Below, piece after piece: positions 30,665 to 39,908 of a stretch of 64,000 bases of DNA. The notes below the pieces were generated by a model. That model saw nothing but the letters and a program-made list of their open reading frames with translations. It did no database searches and was not told where the DNA came from. How positions within the stretch are numbered: the first letter of the stretch is position 1; every line of letters starts with the position of its first letter. Source of the stretch: Sinisalibacter lacisalsi (GTDB lineage Bacteria; Pseudomonadota; Alphaproteobacteria; Rhodobacterales; Rhodobacteraceae); contig NZ_BMGI01000003.1 in assembly GCF_014640115.1 (NCBI RefSeq), forward strand, positions 372,001-436,000. Direction: 5' to 3'. The translations under genes were made by a program, and so were the position numbers.

Positions 30665-32438
30665 TCTCTTCGAAAGCCGGGACGGAGGCGATATCTTCGA
30701 TCCGCAGCGGCGCGCGGCGGCGCCAGTTCGGGTGCTCGTCGAGCGTGCCGGGCACGTTGGTCTGCGCCTCGGGCCCGACGAGATCGGCCAGCCGCACGCC
30801 TGCGAGCCGGGAGGGCGTTTGCCCGAGGAAGCGATGGGCGGCGGCGAGTACGCGCGGCGGAAGCTCGGATGCCTCCCAGTCGCGGGCCCCCTCGGGAAGC
30901 TGGCCGCCGTCGATGAAAGCGTTCACCAGTGCCTCCCGCTCCTCGCCCCGCCGCGTTTCCTGCTCGGTGGCATAGTCCGGCGAGATCAGCCCGAAAGCGC
31001 GCCGCGCCTCGATATCCTCGCCTCGCCACCAGCCTTTGAGCGTGGGCAGATCGTGGGTCGAGATGCAGGCGAGCGCCATTTCGGGCCAGGCGGACGCGCG
31101 CGAAAACAGCCCCCATTCCTGCTCGAAATAGAGGATGCGGTAGGCGAGGATATTCGCCGCGTGCATCGCCTCGCGAAAACCGTCCGGCACGAAGCCGAGG
31201 TCTTCCCCGATCATCACCGAACCGTGGCTCCGGCTTTCCTCCGCCACCACCCGAAGCATCTCGGCGAAGGGATAAGCCATGTGGGTGCCGGCGCTGGCCG
31301 GCGCACCTTCGGGAATGAGGAAGAGTTGGCGCAGAACCATCGCGTGGTCGATCCGGAGCGCACCGGCGTGGTCGAGCTGGGCCTTGATCAGCGCGCGCAG
31401 CGAGGCGTAATCCTCGGCCGCCAGCGTGGTGGGCGAGAGCGCGGCAAGATCCCAGTTCTGCCCGTCTTGCGAAAACACGTCCGGCGGCGCGCCGACCACG
31501 ACGCCGGGCAGCGCGAGGCCGGGGGTGCTCCACGTTGCCGACCCGTCGAGCGCCTCGCCGACCGCAAGATCGAGATAGAGCCCGATGCGCATCCCCGCCG
31601 CCTTCGCCGTGGCCTGGGCGGCGGCGAGTTGGCGATGGGCGATCCATTGCAGCCAGACGTGGAAGCGCACCTCGCCGGCGTTCTGTTCGGCGAAGGCCCT
31701 GACGGCGGGGCTTTCGGGGCTTTGGAACTCTTCGGGCCAAGTCCGCCACCCGGCTTCGTGCCCGCGCGCCACCATGTCGAGCGAGAGCGCCTCGAACAGC
31801 GCGTGGCGGGTCAGCGCCGCGCCGCCCTCGGTGCGGTAGGCCTCGAAAACCGCTTCCGGGTGATCGGGGCCGAAGGGGCTTTCGGCGAACACGGCGCGCA
31901 GCCCGTTGAGTTTCAGCGCGGCAACGCCCGGATAGTCGATCAAATCCGCGGCCTCGACGGCGGCGAGGGCCGCCTCGTCGGGGGGAGTGCGGCCCGGGAG
32001 CGCGTCCATCGCGATGTAGAGCGGGTTCAGGAAACGGCGGTTCGAGGGCATGAACGGGCTGCGCCGGTCGGGGGCTGCGAGAAACAGCGCGTGCACCGGG
32101 TTGATGCCGAGAAAGTCCGCCCCCGCCTCGGCAGCGACGCGCAGGAGGCGGGCGAGATCGCCGAAATCGCCGATGCCCCACGAGGCCGCCGAGCGCAGTT
32201 CGTAAAGCTGGCAGAACAGCCCCCAGGTGGGCGCTTCCATGAGCCAATCGGGCAGGGCGCAGACAGCATCGGGCCGGGCGTGGAAATCAGGCACGCCCGC
32301 CGCTTCGGGCGAGACGGTTTCGCTCACGCCGAGCGCCGCGAGCAGCGCGCGCTTGGTGGCGTCGGGCACTTCGCGGGCACCGTAGTGGGTGGTGATCCCC
32401 GAGGCCCAGCACAGGGCATTCAGCGTGTCGCGGTCCAT
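30558..32438 (-). CDS. malQ: 4-alpha-glucanotransferase (amylomaltase)
   Basis: MalQ transfers alpha-1,4-glucan segments between oligosaccharides in maltodextrin and glycogen metabolism. The 626-residue GH77 protein has MPSNRRFLNPLYI and SWGIGDFGDL near the substrate-binding loop, the nucleophile region RIDHAMVLRQLF, the acid/base IGEDLGFVPDGF and ISTHDLPTLKGWW. The ATG at 32436-32438 has GGGAGG upstream. The C-terminal end beyond the catalytic core overlaps the tail-to-tail regulator gene by 107 bases. No other glycogen genes are adjacent. Confidence 0.93.
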   Translation of the reverse strand: MDRDTLNALCWASGITTHYGAREVPDATKRALLAALGVSETVSPEAAGVPDFHARPDAVCALPDWLMEAPTWGLFCQLYELRSAASWGIGDFGDLARLLRVAAEAGADFLGINPVHALFLAAPDRRSPFMPSNRRFLNPLYIAMDALPGRTPPDEAALAAVEAADLIDYPGVAALKLNGLRAVFAESPFGPDHPEAVFEAYRTEGGAALTRHALFEALSLDMVARGHEAGWRTWPEEFQSPESPAVRAFAEQNAGEVRFHVWLQWIAHRQLAAAQATAKAAGMRIGLYLDLAVGEALDGSATWSTPGLALPGVVVGAPPDVFSQDGQNWDLAALSPTTLAAEDYASLRALIKAQLDHAGALRIDHAMVLRQLFLIPEGAPASAGTHMAYPFAEMLRVVAEESRSHGSVMIGEDLGFVPDGFREAMHAANILAYRILYFEQEWGLFSRASAWPEMALACISTHDLPTLKGWWRGEDIEARRAFGLISPDYATEQETRRGEEREALVNAFIDGGQLPEGARDWEASELPPRVLAAAHRFLGQTPSRLAGVRLADLVGPEAQTNVPGTLDEHPNWRRRAPLRIEDIASVPAFEEITALMRAVRPRGQTFDQPLPGAKAPGSGHRRSGLL

Positions 32439-32513
32439 CGGTCGGCCTCCCAAACCAGCCTTCGCCTGCCCCGATAGGCGAGGGCCGGGGCGATGTGAAG
32501 CGGCAATCGGCGC

Positions 32514-32888
32514 TCAGAGCGCGTATTGCTGGAGCACGTCGAGCGGCACCACCTCGAGCGCGCGGATATGGGTGGCCTCCAGCCGGACCCGAGGGGCGCA
32601 GCCTTCGTCATGGGCCTGGAGGAAACGGGCGGCGACCACGCACCATTGGTCGCCCGGTTTGAGACCGGGAAAGTCCCACTCCGGCCGGGGCGTGCTGAGA
32701 TCGTTGCCGACGTATTTCTGGAAGGCGAGAAACTCCGCCGTCATCACCGCGCAGATCGTATGCCGGCCAATATCGGCATCGCAGGTGTTGCAATGACCAT
32801 CGCGGAAAAAACCGGTGATCGGATCGTCGGAGCAGGCGAGCAGGGTGCCGCCAAGCACGTTGAGCGGGCGGTCGGGAACCGGTTTCAT
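32514..32888 (-). CDS. DUF2237 family protein
   Basis: This is a 124-residue cytoplasmic protein with the family blocks NVLGGTLLACSDDPITGFFR, DGHCNTCDADIGRHTICAVM, GNDLSTPRPEWDFPGLKPGD and WCVVAARFLQAHDEGCAP. Conserved His and Cys residues suggest metal binding, but the biochemical role is unknown. The ATG overlaps the TGA of the serine hydrolase gene upstream (ATGA), so the two are translationally coupled. It is the last gene of a short minus-strand group. Confidence 0.88.
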   Translation of the reverse strand: MKPVPDRPLNVLGGTLLACSDDPITGFFRDGHCNTCDADIGRHTICAVMTAEFLAFQKYVGNDLSTPRPEWDFPGLKPGDQWCVVAARFLQAHDEGCAPRVRLEATHIRALEVVPLDVLQQYAL

Positions 32889-34042
32889 CGCAGTGTCTCC
32901 CCGATCATGCGAAGTTTTTCGATACTGTCCTGCTGCACCCCGGGGTCGAGAAAGCCGAGGTCGGCCGAGGTCATGGCCACCACCGCGTCGTTGCGCGGAT
33001 CGATCCAGATGTACTGGCCGTAGAGACCCTGGGCGAAAACCTCGCCGGGGCGTCCGTCGTTGGGCAGCCACCATTGGTAGCCATAGCGCGGGCGCTCGCC
33101 CGGCGCGCTTTCCGCCGTCATTTCCATCACCCAGTTTTCCGGCACGACCTGTACCTCGCCCCAGCGCCCGCCCTGCAGGATAAGCTGGCCGAAGCGGGCA
33201 TAGTCGCGCGCTGTCATGTTGAGCCCTCCCAGCACGAAGGCCGCGCCGGTGCCATCGGCGAGGAAATACGGATCGGCCTCCAGCCCGAGCGGGGCGAAGA
33301 TGTGCTCGGCCATCAGCTCGGGCACGCTGCGCCCGGTGGCACCGCGCAGCACCATGCCAAGCACGTGCGTGTCGATCGAGACGTAGTGGAACGCGGCACC
33401 CGGCTCCGCCCGCCGCTCGGTGAGGCTGGCGGCGAAGTCGTCGAGCGAGCCGCCGAGCGCGATCACCCGGCCCATGCGGTTGATGTCGGACCAGAAGTCG
33501 GCGTAATCCTCGTTGAAGGCCACGCCCGAGGCCATGTTGAGCACGTTGCGGATGCTCGCCCCGTCATAGGCCGAACCGCTCAGAGCGGGCGCGTATTTCG
33601 TCACCGGATCGTCGAGCGAGGCGATCGCGCCGTTTTCGACGAAGATACCGAAGAGCGCGGCGAGGAAGCTCTTGGCCACCGACCAGCTCACCCGCAGATC
33701 GTCGCGCCCGGTGCCACGGAAATAGCCTTCGTACACCACCTCGCCGCGGTGGAGCGCCACAAGCGAGGTCACGCCGCGCGCGGCGATCCAGTCTTCCAGC
33801 CCGGGCGGCAGGGTGGCCGGGCGCGGCGCAGTGGGCAAAGGCTCGGCCTGATGCGCCGCAAGAGGCATCGGTGTGGTGTGGAACATCGTGCCCATGTTCG
33901 AGAAGTTGTGCACGATCCGGTCGGGCTCGAACAGCGCGTTGACCGCGAGGAGACGGGTGATCTCCTCGCGCTTTGCCATCCCCGCAAGCGCCGTGACGGC
34001 GACAAAAGCGGCAACGGCAATCAGGACCGGACGCGGGCGCAT
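32885..34042 (-). CDS. Serine hydrolase of the beta-lactamase class C family
   Basis: This 385-residue protein has an N-terminal membrane anchor or signal (MRPRPVLIAVAAFVAVTALA) and the penicillin-binding-protein/beta-lactamase fold. The nucleophile Ser121 is in SWSVAKS (SxxK with Lys124), the YxS/N motif is YVSIDTH near 216-222, and the third element is the GYQWW and AQGLYGQYIWIDP region. The signature suits periplasmic esterases or D,D-peptidases rather than true AmpC, and the substrate is unknown. It overlaps the downstream DUF2237 gene and lies one base downstream of the CDGSH gene stop, so the three probably form an operon. Confidence 0.87.
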   Translation of the reverse strand: MRPRPVLIAVAAFVAVTALAGMAKREEITRLLAVNALFEPDRIVHNFSNMGTMFHTTPMPLAAHQAEPLPTAPRPATLPPGLEDWIAARGVTSLVALHRGEVVYEGYFRGTGRDDLRVSWSVAKSFLAALFGIFVENGAIASLDDPVTKYAPALSGSAYDGASIRNVLNMASGVAFNEDYADFWSDINRMGRVIALGGSLDDFAASLTERRAEPGAAFHYVSIDTHVLGMVLRGATGRSVPELMAEHIFAPLGLEADPYFLADGTGAAFVLGGLNMTARDYARFGQLILQGGRWGEVQVVPENWVMEMTAESAPGERPRYGYQWWLPNDGRPGEVFAQGLYGQYIWIDPRNDAVVAMTSADLGFLDPGVQQDSIEKLRMIGETLR

Positions 34043-34043
34043 C

Positions 34044-34286
34044 TCAGAGCCTGCTGTGCGTTCCGTCGCACATCGGGGCCTTCTGGCTGTGCTTGCAGCC
34101 GCAGAAGAACACCTTCTTCGAGGCGTCGGCGGTGAACTTCACCGGTGCGAGCCCGGTTCCCTTGTGCGATCCGTCGCAGAACGGCTGGGTCTTGGAACGG
34201 CCGCAGGCGCACCAGAAGTAGTTCTTGCCCTCCTCCACATCGACGGCGAAGGGGGCTTTCTGGGCGATCTCGGGGGTATCGGTCAT
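34044..34286 (-). CDS. CDGSH iron-sulfur domain protein, two clusters
   Basis: This 80-residue protein has two CDGSH-type [2Fe-2S] sites. The first is CACGRSKTQPFCDGSH, the second CGCKHSQKAPMCDGTH, each with three cysteines and one histidine. Tandem CDGSH proteins of this size are mitoNEET-like soluble redox or cluster-transfer proteins. The partner is not evident, and the neighbouring genes (serine hydrolase, DUF2332) give no direct clue. Confidence 0.93.
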   Translation of the reverse strand: MTDTPEIAQKAPFAVDVEEGKNYFWCACGRSKTQPFCDGSHKGTGLAPVKFTADASKKVFFCGCKHSQKAPMCDGTHSRL

Positions 34287-34316
34287 CGGGAATTCCTCGT
34301 TTGCAGGGTTGTCTGT

Positions 34317-35375
34317 CTAGGTCTTACGGCGCGGATCGGCTGGCGGTTTCCAATCAACCCAGCGGCCATGAAAATCGACCCGCCCGAGCTTGTGGGTGCG
34401 ACCGCCGGGCCAGATCGTCAGCTCGATCGGCGCGCCTTCGCCCCTGCGCGTGTCGCCTTCCATCGAAAGCCGGGCGAGGGGGGCGTCGCGGGTGGCCCGC
34501 GCGCCGGCTTCCGCGAAGGCGTCGAGGCAGGTTTGACAGGTGTTCTCCGGGAAATACTGCCAGGCGACGGTGTGGGTCACGAGGTGGATCGCCCCGGGGT
34601 GTTCGGTGGCGAGCCGGCGGGCGAGCCAGTCGCCCGCGTCGCCCTTGTCGACGTCGGCCTCGGCAATCTCTATCGCGGCACGGGTGCGCTCGATCCGCCA
34701 CGGCTGATCGGACCAGAGATAGGAGGTCAGGCGCAGCGCGTCGTCAGGATCATGCGGGTTCAGCGGGGCAATATCGACGCCGCGCCGGTCGATCACCTCG
34801 ATATCGGCCTCCGGCAGGCAGGGGCCACGCCACTCGGGATCGAGCCGCACCCCCGAGGCGCGCGGCCCGAAGATGCCGCAGGCGAGATCGAGGCGGAAAC
34901 GGTCCCACATCAGGTTCAGCCCGGCGGAGGCCCCCAGTTCCGAGGCGACGAATCGCGACAGCCCGAAATGGACGGCCAGCCAATGGGCGGCCGCGATCAT
35001 CACGGCGGCGCGGCGCACCTCGTTGGTTTGCGGCGGCAGATCGAGCCAGCGCATCAGGGTGGGCTGGTGGCGGCCCAGCGCGGTGTCGAGCGCGGCGGCA
35101 AGGGTGGCGTCGTCGGGGCGCGGGTTCGGCGGGTAGCAGGCCGCGAGCTCGGGGCAATCGCCGGTGAGCACCAGCGCGTGCAGACCGCCGAGGAAGCGCA
35201 GCGGCAGCGAAGCGCCGCGACTGCCGATATCGCCCTGCCAGCCGCGCATCCGATCCGCCACCGGGTTGCCGGGGACGAGGCGGGTTGCGGCGAGGGACAG
35301 CACCCGCGCGGTGAAGGGGGAGCCAAGCGCCCGGTTGGAACGGGCCTGGTCGAGAAAGGCGTCTTCGAGCGTCAA
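34317..35375 (-). CDS. DUF2332 domain-containing protein
   Basis: This 352-residue protein has [20 protein letters not shown], a glycine-rich stretch like a methyltransferase motif I, and [14 protein letters not shown] later on, as in DUF2332 proteins. The family is unstudied. The most likely start is a TTG at 35375 that overlaps the pth TGA (TTGA, 35372-35375). The reading then begins [19 protein letters not shown]. The frame is open further upstream through the pth region but encodes nothing sensible there. The overlap suggests it is translated only when pth is. Confidence 0.8.
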   Translation of the reverse strand: MTLEDAFLDQARSNRALGSPFTARVLSLAATRLVPGNPVADRMRGWQGDIGSRGASLPLRFLGGLHALVLTGDCPELAACYPPNPRPDDATLAAALDTALGRHQPTLMRWLDLPPQTNEVRRAAVMIAAAHWLAVHFGLSRFVASELGASAGLNLMWDRFRLDLACGIFGPRASGVRLDPEWRGPCLPEADIEVIDRRGVDIAPLNPHDPDDALRLTSYLWSDQPWRIERTRAAIEIAEADVDKGDAGDWLARRLATEHPGAIHLVTHTVAWQYFPENTCQTCLDAFAEAGARATRDAPLARLSMEGDTRRGEGAPIELTIWPGGRTHKLGRVDFHGRWVDWKPPADPRRKT

Positions 35376-36046
35376 CGGAACTTGTCCACGAGTTTCTGAA
35401 GCGGCGAGCGGCTGTCGTCCGGCACGACCTCCGGCTCGGTGGCCCTGGCGTCGGGCTTCGGCTTGGGGGCTGGCTTCGGCGGCGCCGTGCGCAGCGCCAC
35501 CGCATTGGTGAACTTCGCCCCTTCTCCTTCGGCCAGGTGCGCCGCCCCGTCGGAAATGCCGCGCAACAGATCGTCGAGCCAGTCGGCATCGGCCTTGGCG
35601 AAATCGGTGAGCACGTAATGCGCCACCCGGTCCTTGTGGCCGGGATGTCCGATGCCCAGCCGCACGCGAGCATAATCGGGGCCGATATGGCCATGGATCG
35701 ACCGCAGCCCGTTGTGCCCGGCATGGCCGCCGCCCTGCTTGAGCCGGAGCTTGCCGGGGGCAAGGTCGAGCTCGTCGTGAAACACCGTCACGTCGCCCGG
35801 TTCGAGCTTGAAGAAGCGCATCGCCTCGCCCACCGACTGGCCGGAGAGGTTCATGAAGGTTTCGGGCTTGAGCAGCACCACGCGCTCGCGCCCGAGCCGC
35901 CCCTCGCTGAGTTGCCCCTGGAACTTCGCCCGCCACGGCGCAAAGCCGTGATCCTCGGCGATCCGGTCAACGGCCATGAAGCCGATGTTGTGCCGGTTTT
36001 GCGCATATTTCGCGCCGGGATTGCCGAGACCGACAAAGAGTTTCAT
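35372..36046 (-). CDS. pth: Peptidyl-tRNA hydrolase
   Basis: Pth releases peptides from drop-off peptidyl-tRNA. The 224-residue protein starts [20 protein letters not shown] with catalytic His19, and has [10 protein letters not shown] and [17 protein letters not shown], as in all bacterial Pth proteins. A Pro/Lys-rich tail of about 35 residues ([17 protein letters not shown]) extends beyond the core, a common alphaproteobacterial feature. Upstream rplY, its usual neighbour, is missing. A divergent FkbM gene lies about 100 bases away. Confidence 0.96.
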   Translation of the reverse strand: MKLFVGLGNPGAKYAQNRHNIGFMAVDRIAEDHGFAPWRAKFQGQLSEGRLGRERVVLLKPETFMNLSGQSVGEAMRFFKLEPGDVTVFHDELDLAPGKLRLKQGGGHAGHNGLRSIHGHIGPDYARVRLGIGHPGHKDRVAHYVLTDFAKADADWLDDLLRGISDGAAHLAEGEGAKFTNAVALRTAPPKPAPKPKPDARATEPEVVPDDSRSPLQKLVDKFR

Positions 36047-36150
36047 TCCGCCTCCGGCTGGACTTTCACACCCCGCCCCTTAGGATCGGGCAGAGACAAA
36101 CTAGGCGAGCCCGAAGGGAATGCCAAGGCGGCGGGCGAAGGGCGGTGGGA

Positions 36151-36849
36151 ATGGCGCGTTACGAGGTGCACGGGGTCAAGCTCAGGGTGCCGGGAAAGGC
36201 GATGAACGCCGAACTCCGGCAGGCGCTGGAAAGCGGAAATTACGAGTGGAACGAGCGCCTTGCGCTCACCCGCCACGTCACACCCGAGGATCGTGTGCTC
36301 GATATCGGCGCGGGCGTGGGATTCATCTCGTCGCTGGCGGCGCAGGTGGTCGGCGGCGAGGCTGTGGTCTCGGTCGAGGCCTCGCCGGTGCTGCAGGAGG
36401 TGTTGCGCAGCAATCTCGACGAAAACGGCGCGCGGGCCGCGCGGTTGATCCATGCCGCGGTGGTGCCCGACGGCCATGAAGGCGATACGGTCAGCTTCGC
36501 GGTCACCGGCGCGTTCTGGGCCTCGGCGCTCGCCGGGCACGAGGCCGGGCAGGCGGAGATGGTCACGGTTCCGGCGCTGAAACTCTCGCAACTGCTGGCC
36601 GAGTGCCGGCCGACGATCGTGGTGATGGATGTGGAAGGCGCCGAAGCGGAGTTCTGCGAGCAGGACTGGCCCGACTGCGTGCGGCTTCTGATCCTCGAGA
36701 TCCACACCGGCAAATACCCGCCCCGCGTGGTGAAACGGATCTTCGACGGGTTCTCGGCGCAGGGCTTCACGATCATGCCGTGGGGCACGCGCGGCGAGGT
36801 GATCACGCTGCAACGCGTCTATGACGAAGCCGGGGCGGTGCTGCGGTGA
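36151..36849 (+). CDS. FkbM family methyltransferase
   Basis: This 232-residue SAM-dependent methyltransferase has motif I RVLDIGAGVGFISSLAA, an acidic VVSVEASPVLQE and the FkbM marker VVMDVEGAEAEFCEQDW. The family methylates O-groups of sugars, macrolides or polysaccharides. The acceptor is unknown here. The ATG at 36151 was preferred to a GTG at 36145 because the ribosome-binding site (GGGCGGTGGGA) is closer to correct spacing for it. It is divergent from pth and convergent on the META-domain gene. Confidence 0.85.
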   Translation: MARYEVHGVKLRVPGKAMNAELRQALESGNYEWNERLALTRHVTPEDRVLDIGAGVGFISSLAAQVVGGEAVVSVEASPVLQEVLRSNLDENGARAARLIHAAVVPDGHEGDTVSFAVTGAFWASALAGHEAGQAEMVTVPALKLSQLLAECRPTIVVMDVEGAEAEFCEQDWPDCVRLLILEIHTGKYPPRVVKRIFDGFSAQGFTIMPWGTRGEVITLQRVYDEAGAVLR

Positions 36850-36883
36850 ACCTGGCGCCATGGGCGCGGGTCTGCGCGGGGGC

Positions 36884-37276
36884 CTATTCGGCGCGCACGA
36901 AGCCGAGCACCGGCGCACCTTCCTGCGGGATCAGCATCATGCGCTCGCCAACCGGGTCATAGGCCACGGCCACGGTGCCGCTGAGCGCCGAGAGCACCTG
37001 TTCTTCCTGCTCATCGAGCGCGCCGGGGCAGGCCATCTTGGTGGTTGCCCCGATTTCCGAAAAGGTCAGAACCCCCAGCGCCGCGACGGCCTTGATCTGG
37101 AACCGGTTGCACCCGGTCGAGCCGAACGCCGACCCATCGGCCGCGAACGCGATGCTGCCACCGGGTTCGGCGGCGATCCCGCCCACCGAGATCAGCGTCC
37201 ACCCCCCGGCGCCGGACGTCTGGGCGAAGGCGGGCAGGGCCAGGCAGGCAAGGGCGGTGGCGAGGGCAAGGCGCAT
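36884..37276 (-). CDS. META domain (HslJ-like) exported protein
   Basis: This 130-residue protein has a signal peptide ending AFA near residue 18. Its META domain reads WTLISVGGIAAEPGGSIAFA, FGSTGCNRFQ and CPGALDEQEEQVLSALSG. The CNRF motif and the downstream ATTKMACPG are diagnostic of META proteins such as HslJ. They are periplasmic or lipoprotein stress proteins of unknown function. The two cysteines in CNRF and CPG are spaced to form a disulfide. Adjacent genes do not suggest a partner. Confidence 0.85.
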   Translation of the reverse strand: MRLALATALACLALPAFAQTSGAGGWTLISVGGIAAEPGGSIAFAADGSAFGSTGCNRFQIKAVAALGVLTFSEIGATTKMACPGALDEQEEQVLSALSGTVAVAYDPVGERMMLIPQEGAPVLGFVRAE

Positions 37277-37390
37277 CGGTGATCTCCTTTGGCCTCCCCA
37301 TACCCGAACCGTGCGCGGAGGGGAAGCGGCACTGGCGAAGCCGGGCGCGACGCGCTAGGACTGGCCAAACCCCAGCACAGGCCATGGCTC

Positions 37391-38434
37391 ATGCCGATCA
37401 CCCTCACCGCGCTGAGCGATCTCGCCAGCCTCCCCTTCGACGATATCATCGACGTGCGCTCGCCCGCCGAATACGCCGAAGACCATGTGCCCGGCGCGCT
37501 CAGCCTGCCGGTGCTGTCGGACGAGGAGCGCGCGCGGGTGGGCACGATCTACGTGCAGGAGGCGCCGTTTCGCGCCCGCAAGGTCGGCGCGGCCCTGGTG
37601 GCGCGCAATGCGGCGGCGCATCTCGAAGGGGCGCTCGCCGAAAAGCCCGGTGGCTGGCGGCCGTTGCTCTATTGCTGGCGCGGCGGGCAGCGCTCGGGAT
37701 CTTTCGCGGCGATCCTGCGCGAGATCGGCTGGCGCGTCGACACCATCAAGGGCGGCTACAAGTCCTACCGCGCGCTCGTGGTGCGGATGCTCTACGAAAC
37801 TCCGCTGCCGCTCAGGCTGGTGGTGGTCGACGGCGGCACCGGCACCGCCAAGACCCGCCTCCTCCACGCGCTCGCGGGGCAGGGGGCGCAGGTGATCGAC
37901 CTCGAGGGCCTCGCGGCGCACAGGGGGTCCGTGTTCGGCGCGATGGCGGGCGGACAGCCGGCGCAGAAGGGCTTCGAGAGCGCGCTGGCAACGCGCATCA
38001 TCGGGTTCGATCCCGCGCGGCCGGTGTTCGTTGAGGCCGAAAGCTCGAAGATCGGTGCGTTGCGTTTGCCGCCCTCGCTCTGGACCGCGATGATCACCGC
38101 ACCGCGGGTCGACATATCCGCTCCGCTCGAGGCGCGCGCCGGGCATCTCGTGGACGAATACGACGACATGGTCCGCGACCCGGAGAAGCTTGACGCGGTG
38201 CTCTCGAAGCTCGTGCGCTATCACGGGCACAAGCGTGTCGACGAATGGCGCGCGCTAGCCGGCGCCGGCGCGTTCACCGATCTGTGCAAGGCGCTGATCG
38301 TGGAGCATTACGATCCGCGTTATGCCCGGATCTCGCGCGCGGATGCGCCACGGATGGCCACGTTCGAGCTGCCCGACCTCGCGGATGCGACGTTGCAGGC
38401 GGCGGCGGCGCGGCTCCGCGCCGAGGCGGGCTGA
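37391..38434 (+). CDS. selU: tRNA 2-selenouridine synthase
   Basis: SelU (MnmH) replaces sulfur by selenium at position 34 of some tRNAs through a geranylated intermediate. The 347-residue protein has an N-terminal rhodanese domain (about 3-125) with the active Cys in LLYCWRGGQRS and a C-terminal P-loop domain. The P-loop reads GGTGTAKT, with Ala where the classical Gly precedes Lys-Thr. Whether that is normal for this branch I cannot tell. The start MPITLTALSDLAS has a modest ribosome-binding site. The stop overlaps the next ATG. selD is not in the window, so selenophosphate must come from elsewhere. Confidence 0.9.
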   Translation: MPITLTALSDLASLPFDDIIDVRSPAEYAEDHVPGALSLPVLSDEERARVGTIYVQEAPFRARKVGAALVARNAAAHLEGALAEKPGGWRPLLYCWRGGQRSGSFAAILREIGWRVDTIKGGYKSYRALVVRMLYETPLPLRLVVVDGGTGTAKTRLLHALAGQGAQVIDLEGLAAHRGSVFGAMAGGQPAQKGFESALATRIIGFDPARPVFVEAESSKIGALRLPPSLWTAMITAPRVDISAPLEARAGHLVDEYDDMVRDPEKLDAVLSKLVRYHGHKRVDEWRALAGAGAFTDLCKALIVEHYDPRYARISRADAPRMATFELPDLADATLQAAAARLRAEAG

Positions 38435-39795
38435 TGGCCGGGTTGAGTTGTTTCAAGACTTACGACATCCGCGGCCGGCTCGGGGACGAGCTGGATGCGG
38501 GCATCGCCTATCGCATCGGGCGCGGCTTTGCCCGGGTGCTCGATGCCCGGCGGGTGGTTCTGGGGCGCGACGTGCGGCCCTCGTCCGAGATGCTCGCCGA
38601 CGCGGTGGCGCGGGCGCTGCGCGACGAGGGCGTGGAGGTGCTCGATCTCGACCTGTCTGGCACCGAGGAGACCTATGCCGCGACCGATCATTTCGGCGCC
38701 GACGGCGGGATCTGCGTCACCGCCTCGCACAACCCGCTCGATTACAACGGGATGAAGATGGTGGCCCGAGGGGCCGCCCCGCTTGCGCAGGATAACGGGC
38801 TGGCCCGGATCAAGGCGCTGGCCGAGGAAAACGACTTCGGCCCGGCCCGGCCGGGAGGCGCCTTGCGCGACGTGGCGCGCGAAGCGCGCAGCGCCTACGT
38901 CGAGCGGGTGCTCTCGTTCGTCGACGTCGCTCGCCTCGCCCCCCTGCACATCCTCGTCAACGCGGGCAACGGCGCGGCGGGGCCGACCTTCGACGCCATC
39001 GCGCAGGCGCTTGCCGCGCGCGGCGCGCCGCTCAGGTTCACCCGCATGTATCACGCCCCCGACGGGCGCTTTCCGAACGGCATACCGAACCCGCTCCTGC
39101 CCGAAAACCGGCCCGACACCGCGGCGGCCGTCGTCGCCCATGGCGCGGATTTCGCGGTGGCCTGGGATGGTGACTTCGACCGCTGCTTTTTCTTCGACCA
39201 TCTCGGTGGCTTCGTCGATGGCGAATACGTGGTCGGCCTGCTCGCGGAGGTGTTCCTGTCGCGCGAGGCCGGGGCGACCATCCTGCACGACCCCCGGGTG
39301 ATCTGGAACACGCGCGAGATCGTCGCCCGCGCCGGCGGGCGGGCGGTGGCGACCCCGACGGGCCATGTCTTTTTCAAGCGGGCGATGCGCGCCGAGGGCG
39401 CGATCTACGGCGGCGAGATGTCGGCGCATCACTATTTCCGCGATTTCTCGCATTGCGATTCGGGGATGATCCCCTGGCTTCTGATCGCCGAACTGGTCAG
39501 CCGGAACGGGCCGCTGGCCCCGCTCGTGGCGGCGCGACGGGCGGCCCACCCGTCTTCCGGCGAGATCAATTTCCGCCTCGACGATCCCGAGGCGGCGCTT
39601 TCCCGGGTGCGGGCCGCGTTCGAGCCCCGGGCGCATGGCGTGGATGAAACCGACGGGCTGAGCCTCGACATGGGCGCGTGGCGGTTCAACCTGCGCCTGT
39701 CCAACACCGAGCCGCTGCTCCGGCTCAACGTCGAAACCCGCGGCGGCGCGGTCGCGCCGCACGTGGAGGCGGTGCGGCGGGCGCTGCAATCCTGA
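38434..39795 (+). CDS. Phosphohexomutase (phosphomannomutase family)
   Basis: This 453-residue protein begins at an ATG overlapping the selU stop. It has KTYDIRGRLG at the N-terminus, the phosphoserine site VTASHNPLDYNG (Ser98), the metal loop AWDGDFDR and the sugar-binding GGEMSAHHYF. This pattern fits phosphomannomutase/phosphoglucomutase (AlgC/ManB type), supplying mannose-1-P or glucose-1-P for exopolysaccharide and LPS. Coupling to selU seems accidental. Exact substrate preference cannot be read. Confidence 0.9.
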   Translation: MAGLSCFKTYDIRGRLGDELDAGIAYRIGRGFARVLDARRVVLGRDVRPSSEMLADAVARALRDEGVEVLDLDLSGTEETYAATDHFGADGGICVTASHNPLDYNGMKMVARGAAPLAQDNGLARIKALAEENDFGPARPGGALRDVAREARSAYVERVLSFVDVARLAPLHILVNAGNGAAGPTFDAIAQALAARGAPLRFTRMYHAPDGRFPNGIPNPLLPENRPDTAAAVVAHGADFAVAWDGDFDRCFFFDHLGGFVDGEYVVGLLAEVFLSREAGATILHDPRVIWNTREIVARAGGRAVATPTGHVFFKRAMRAEGAIYGGEMSAHHYFRDFSHCDSGMIPWLLIAELVSRNGPLAPLVAARRAAHPSSGEINFRLDDPEAALSRVRAAFEPRAHGVDETDGLSLDMGAWRFNLRLSNTEPLLRLNVETRGGAVAPHVEAVRRALQS

Positions 39796-39908
39796 TCGCG
39801 GCGGGGCAACCGACAGGCGGCCGTCCTTGCCATGGGCCGTGGCGTTCCCTAGCCTTCTACTCGAATGCAGCCCGGCAGAGCGGGCGCGTCGGGGCCGGGG
39901 CCTGAACC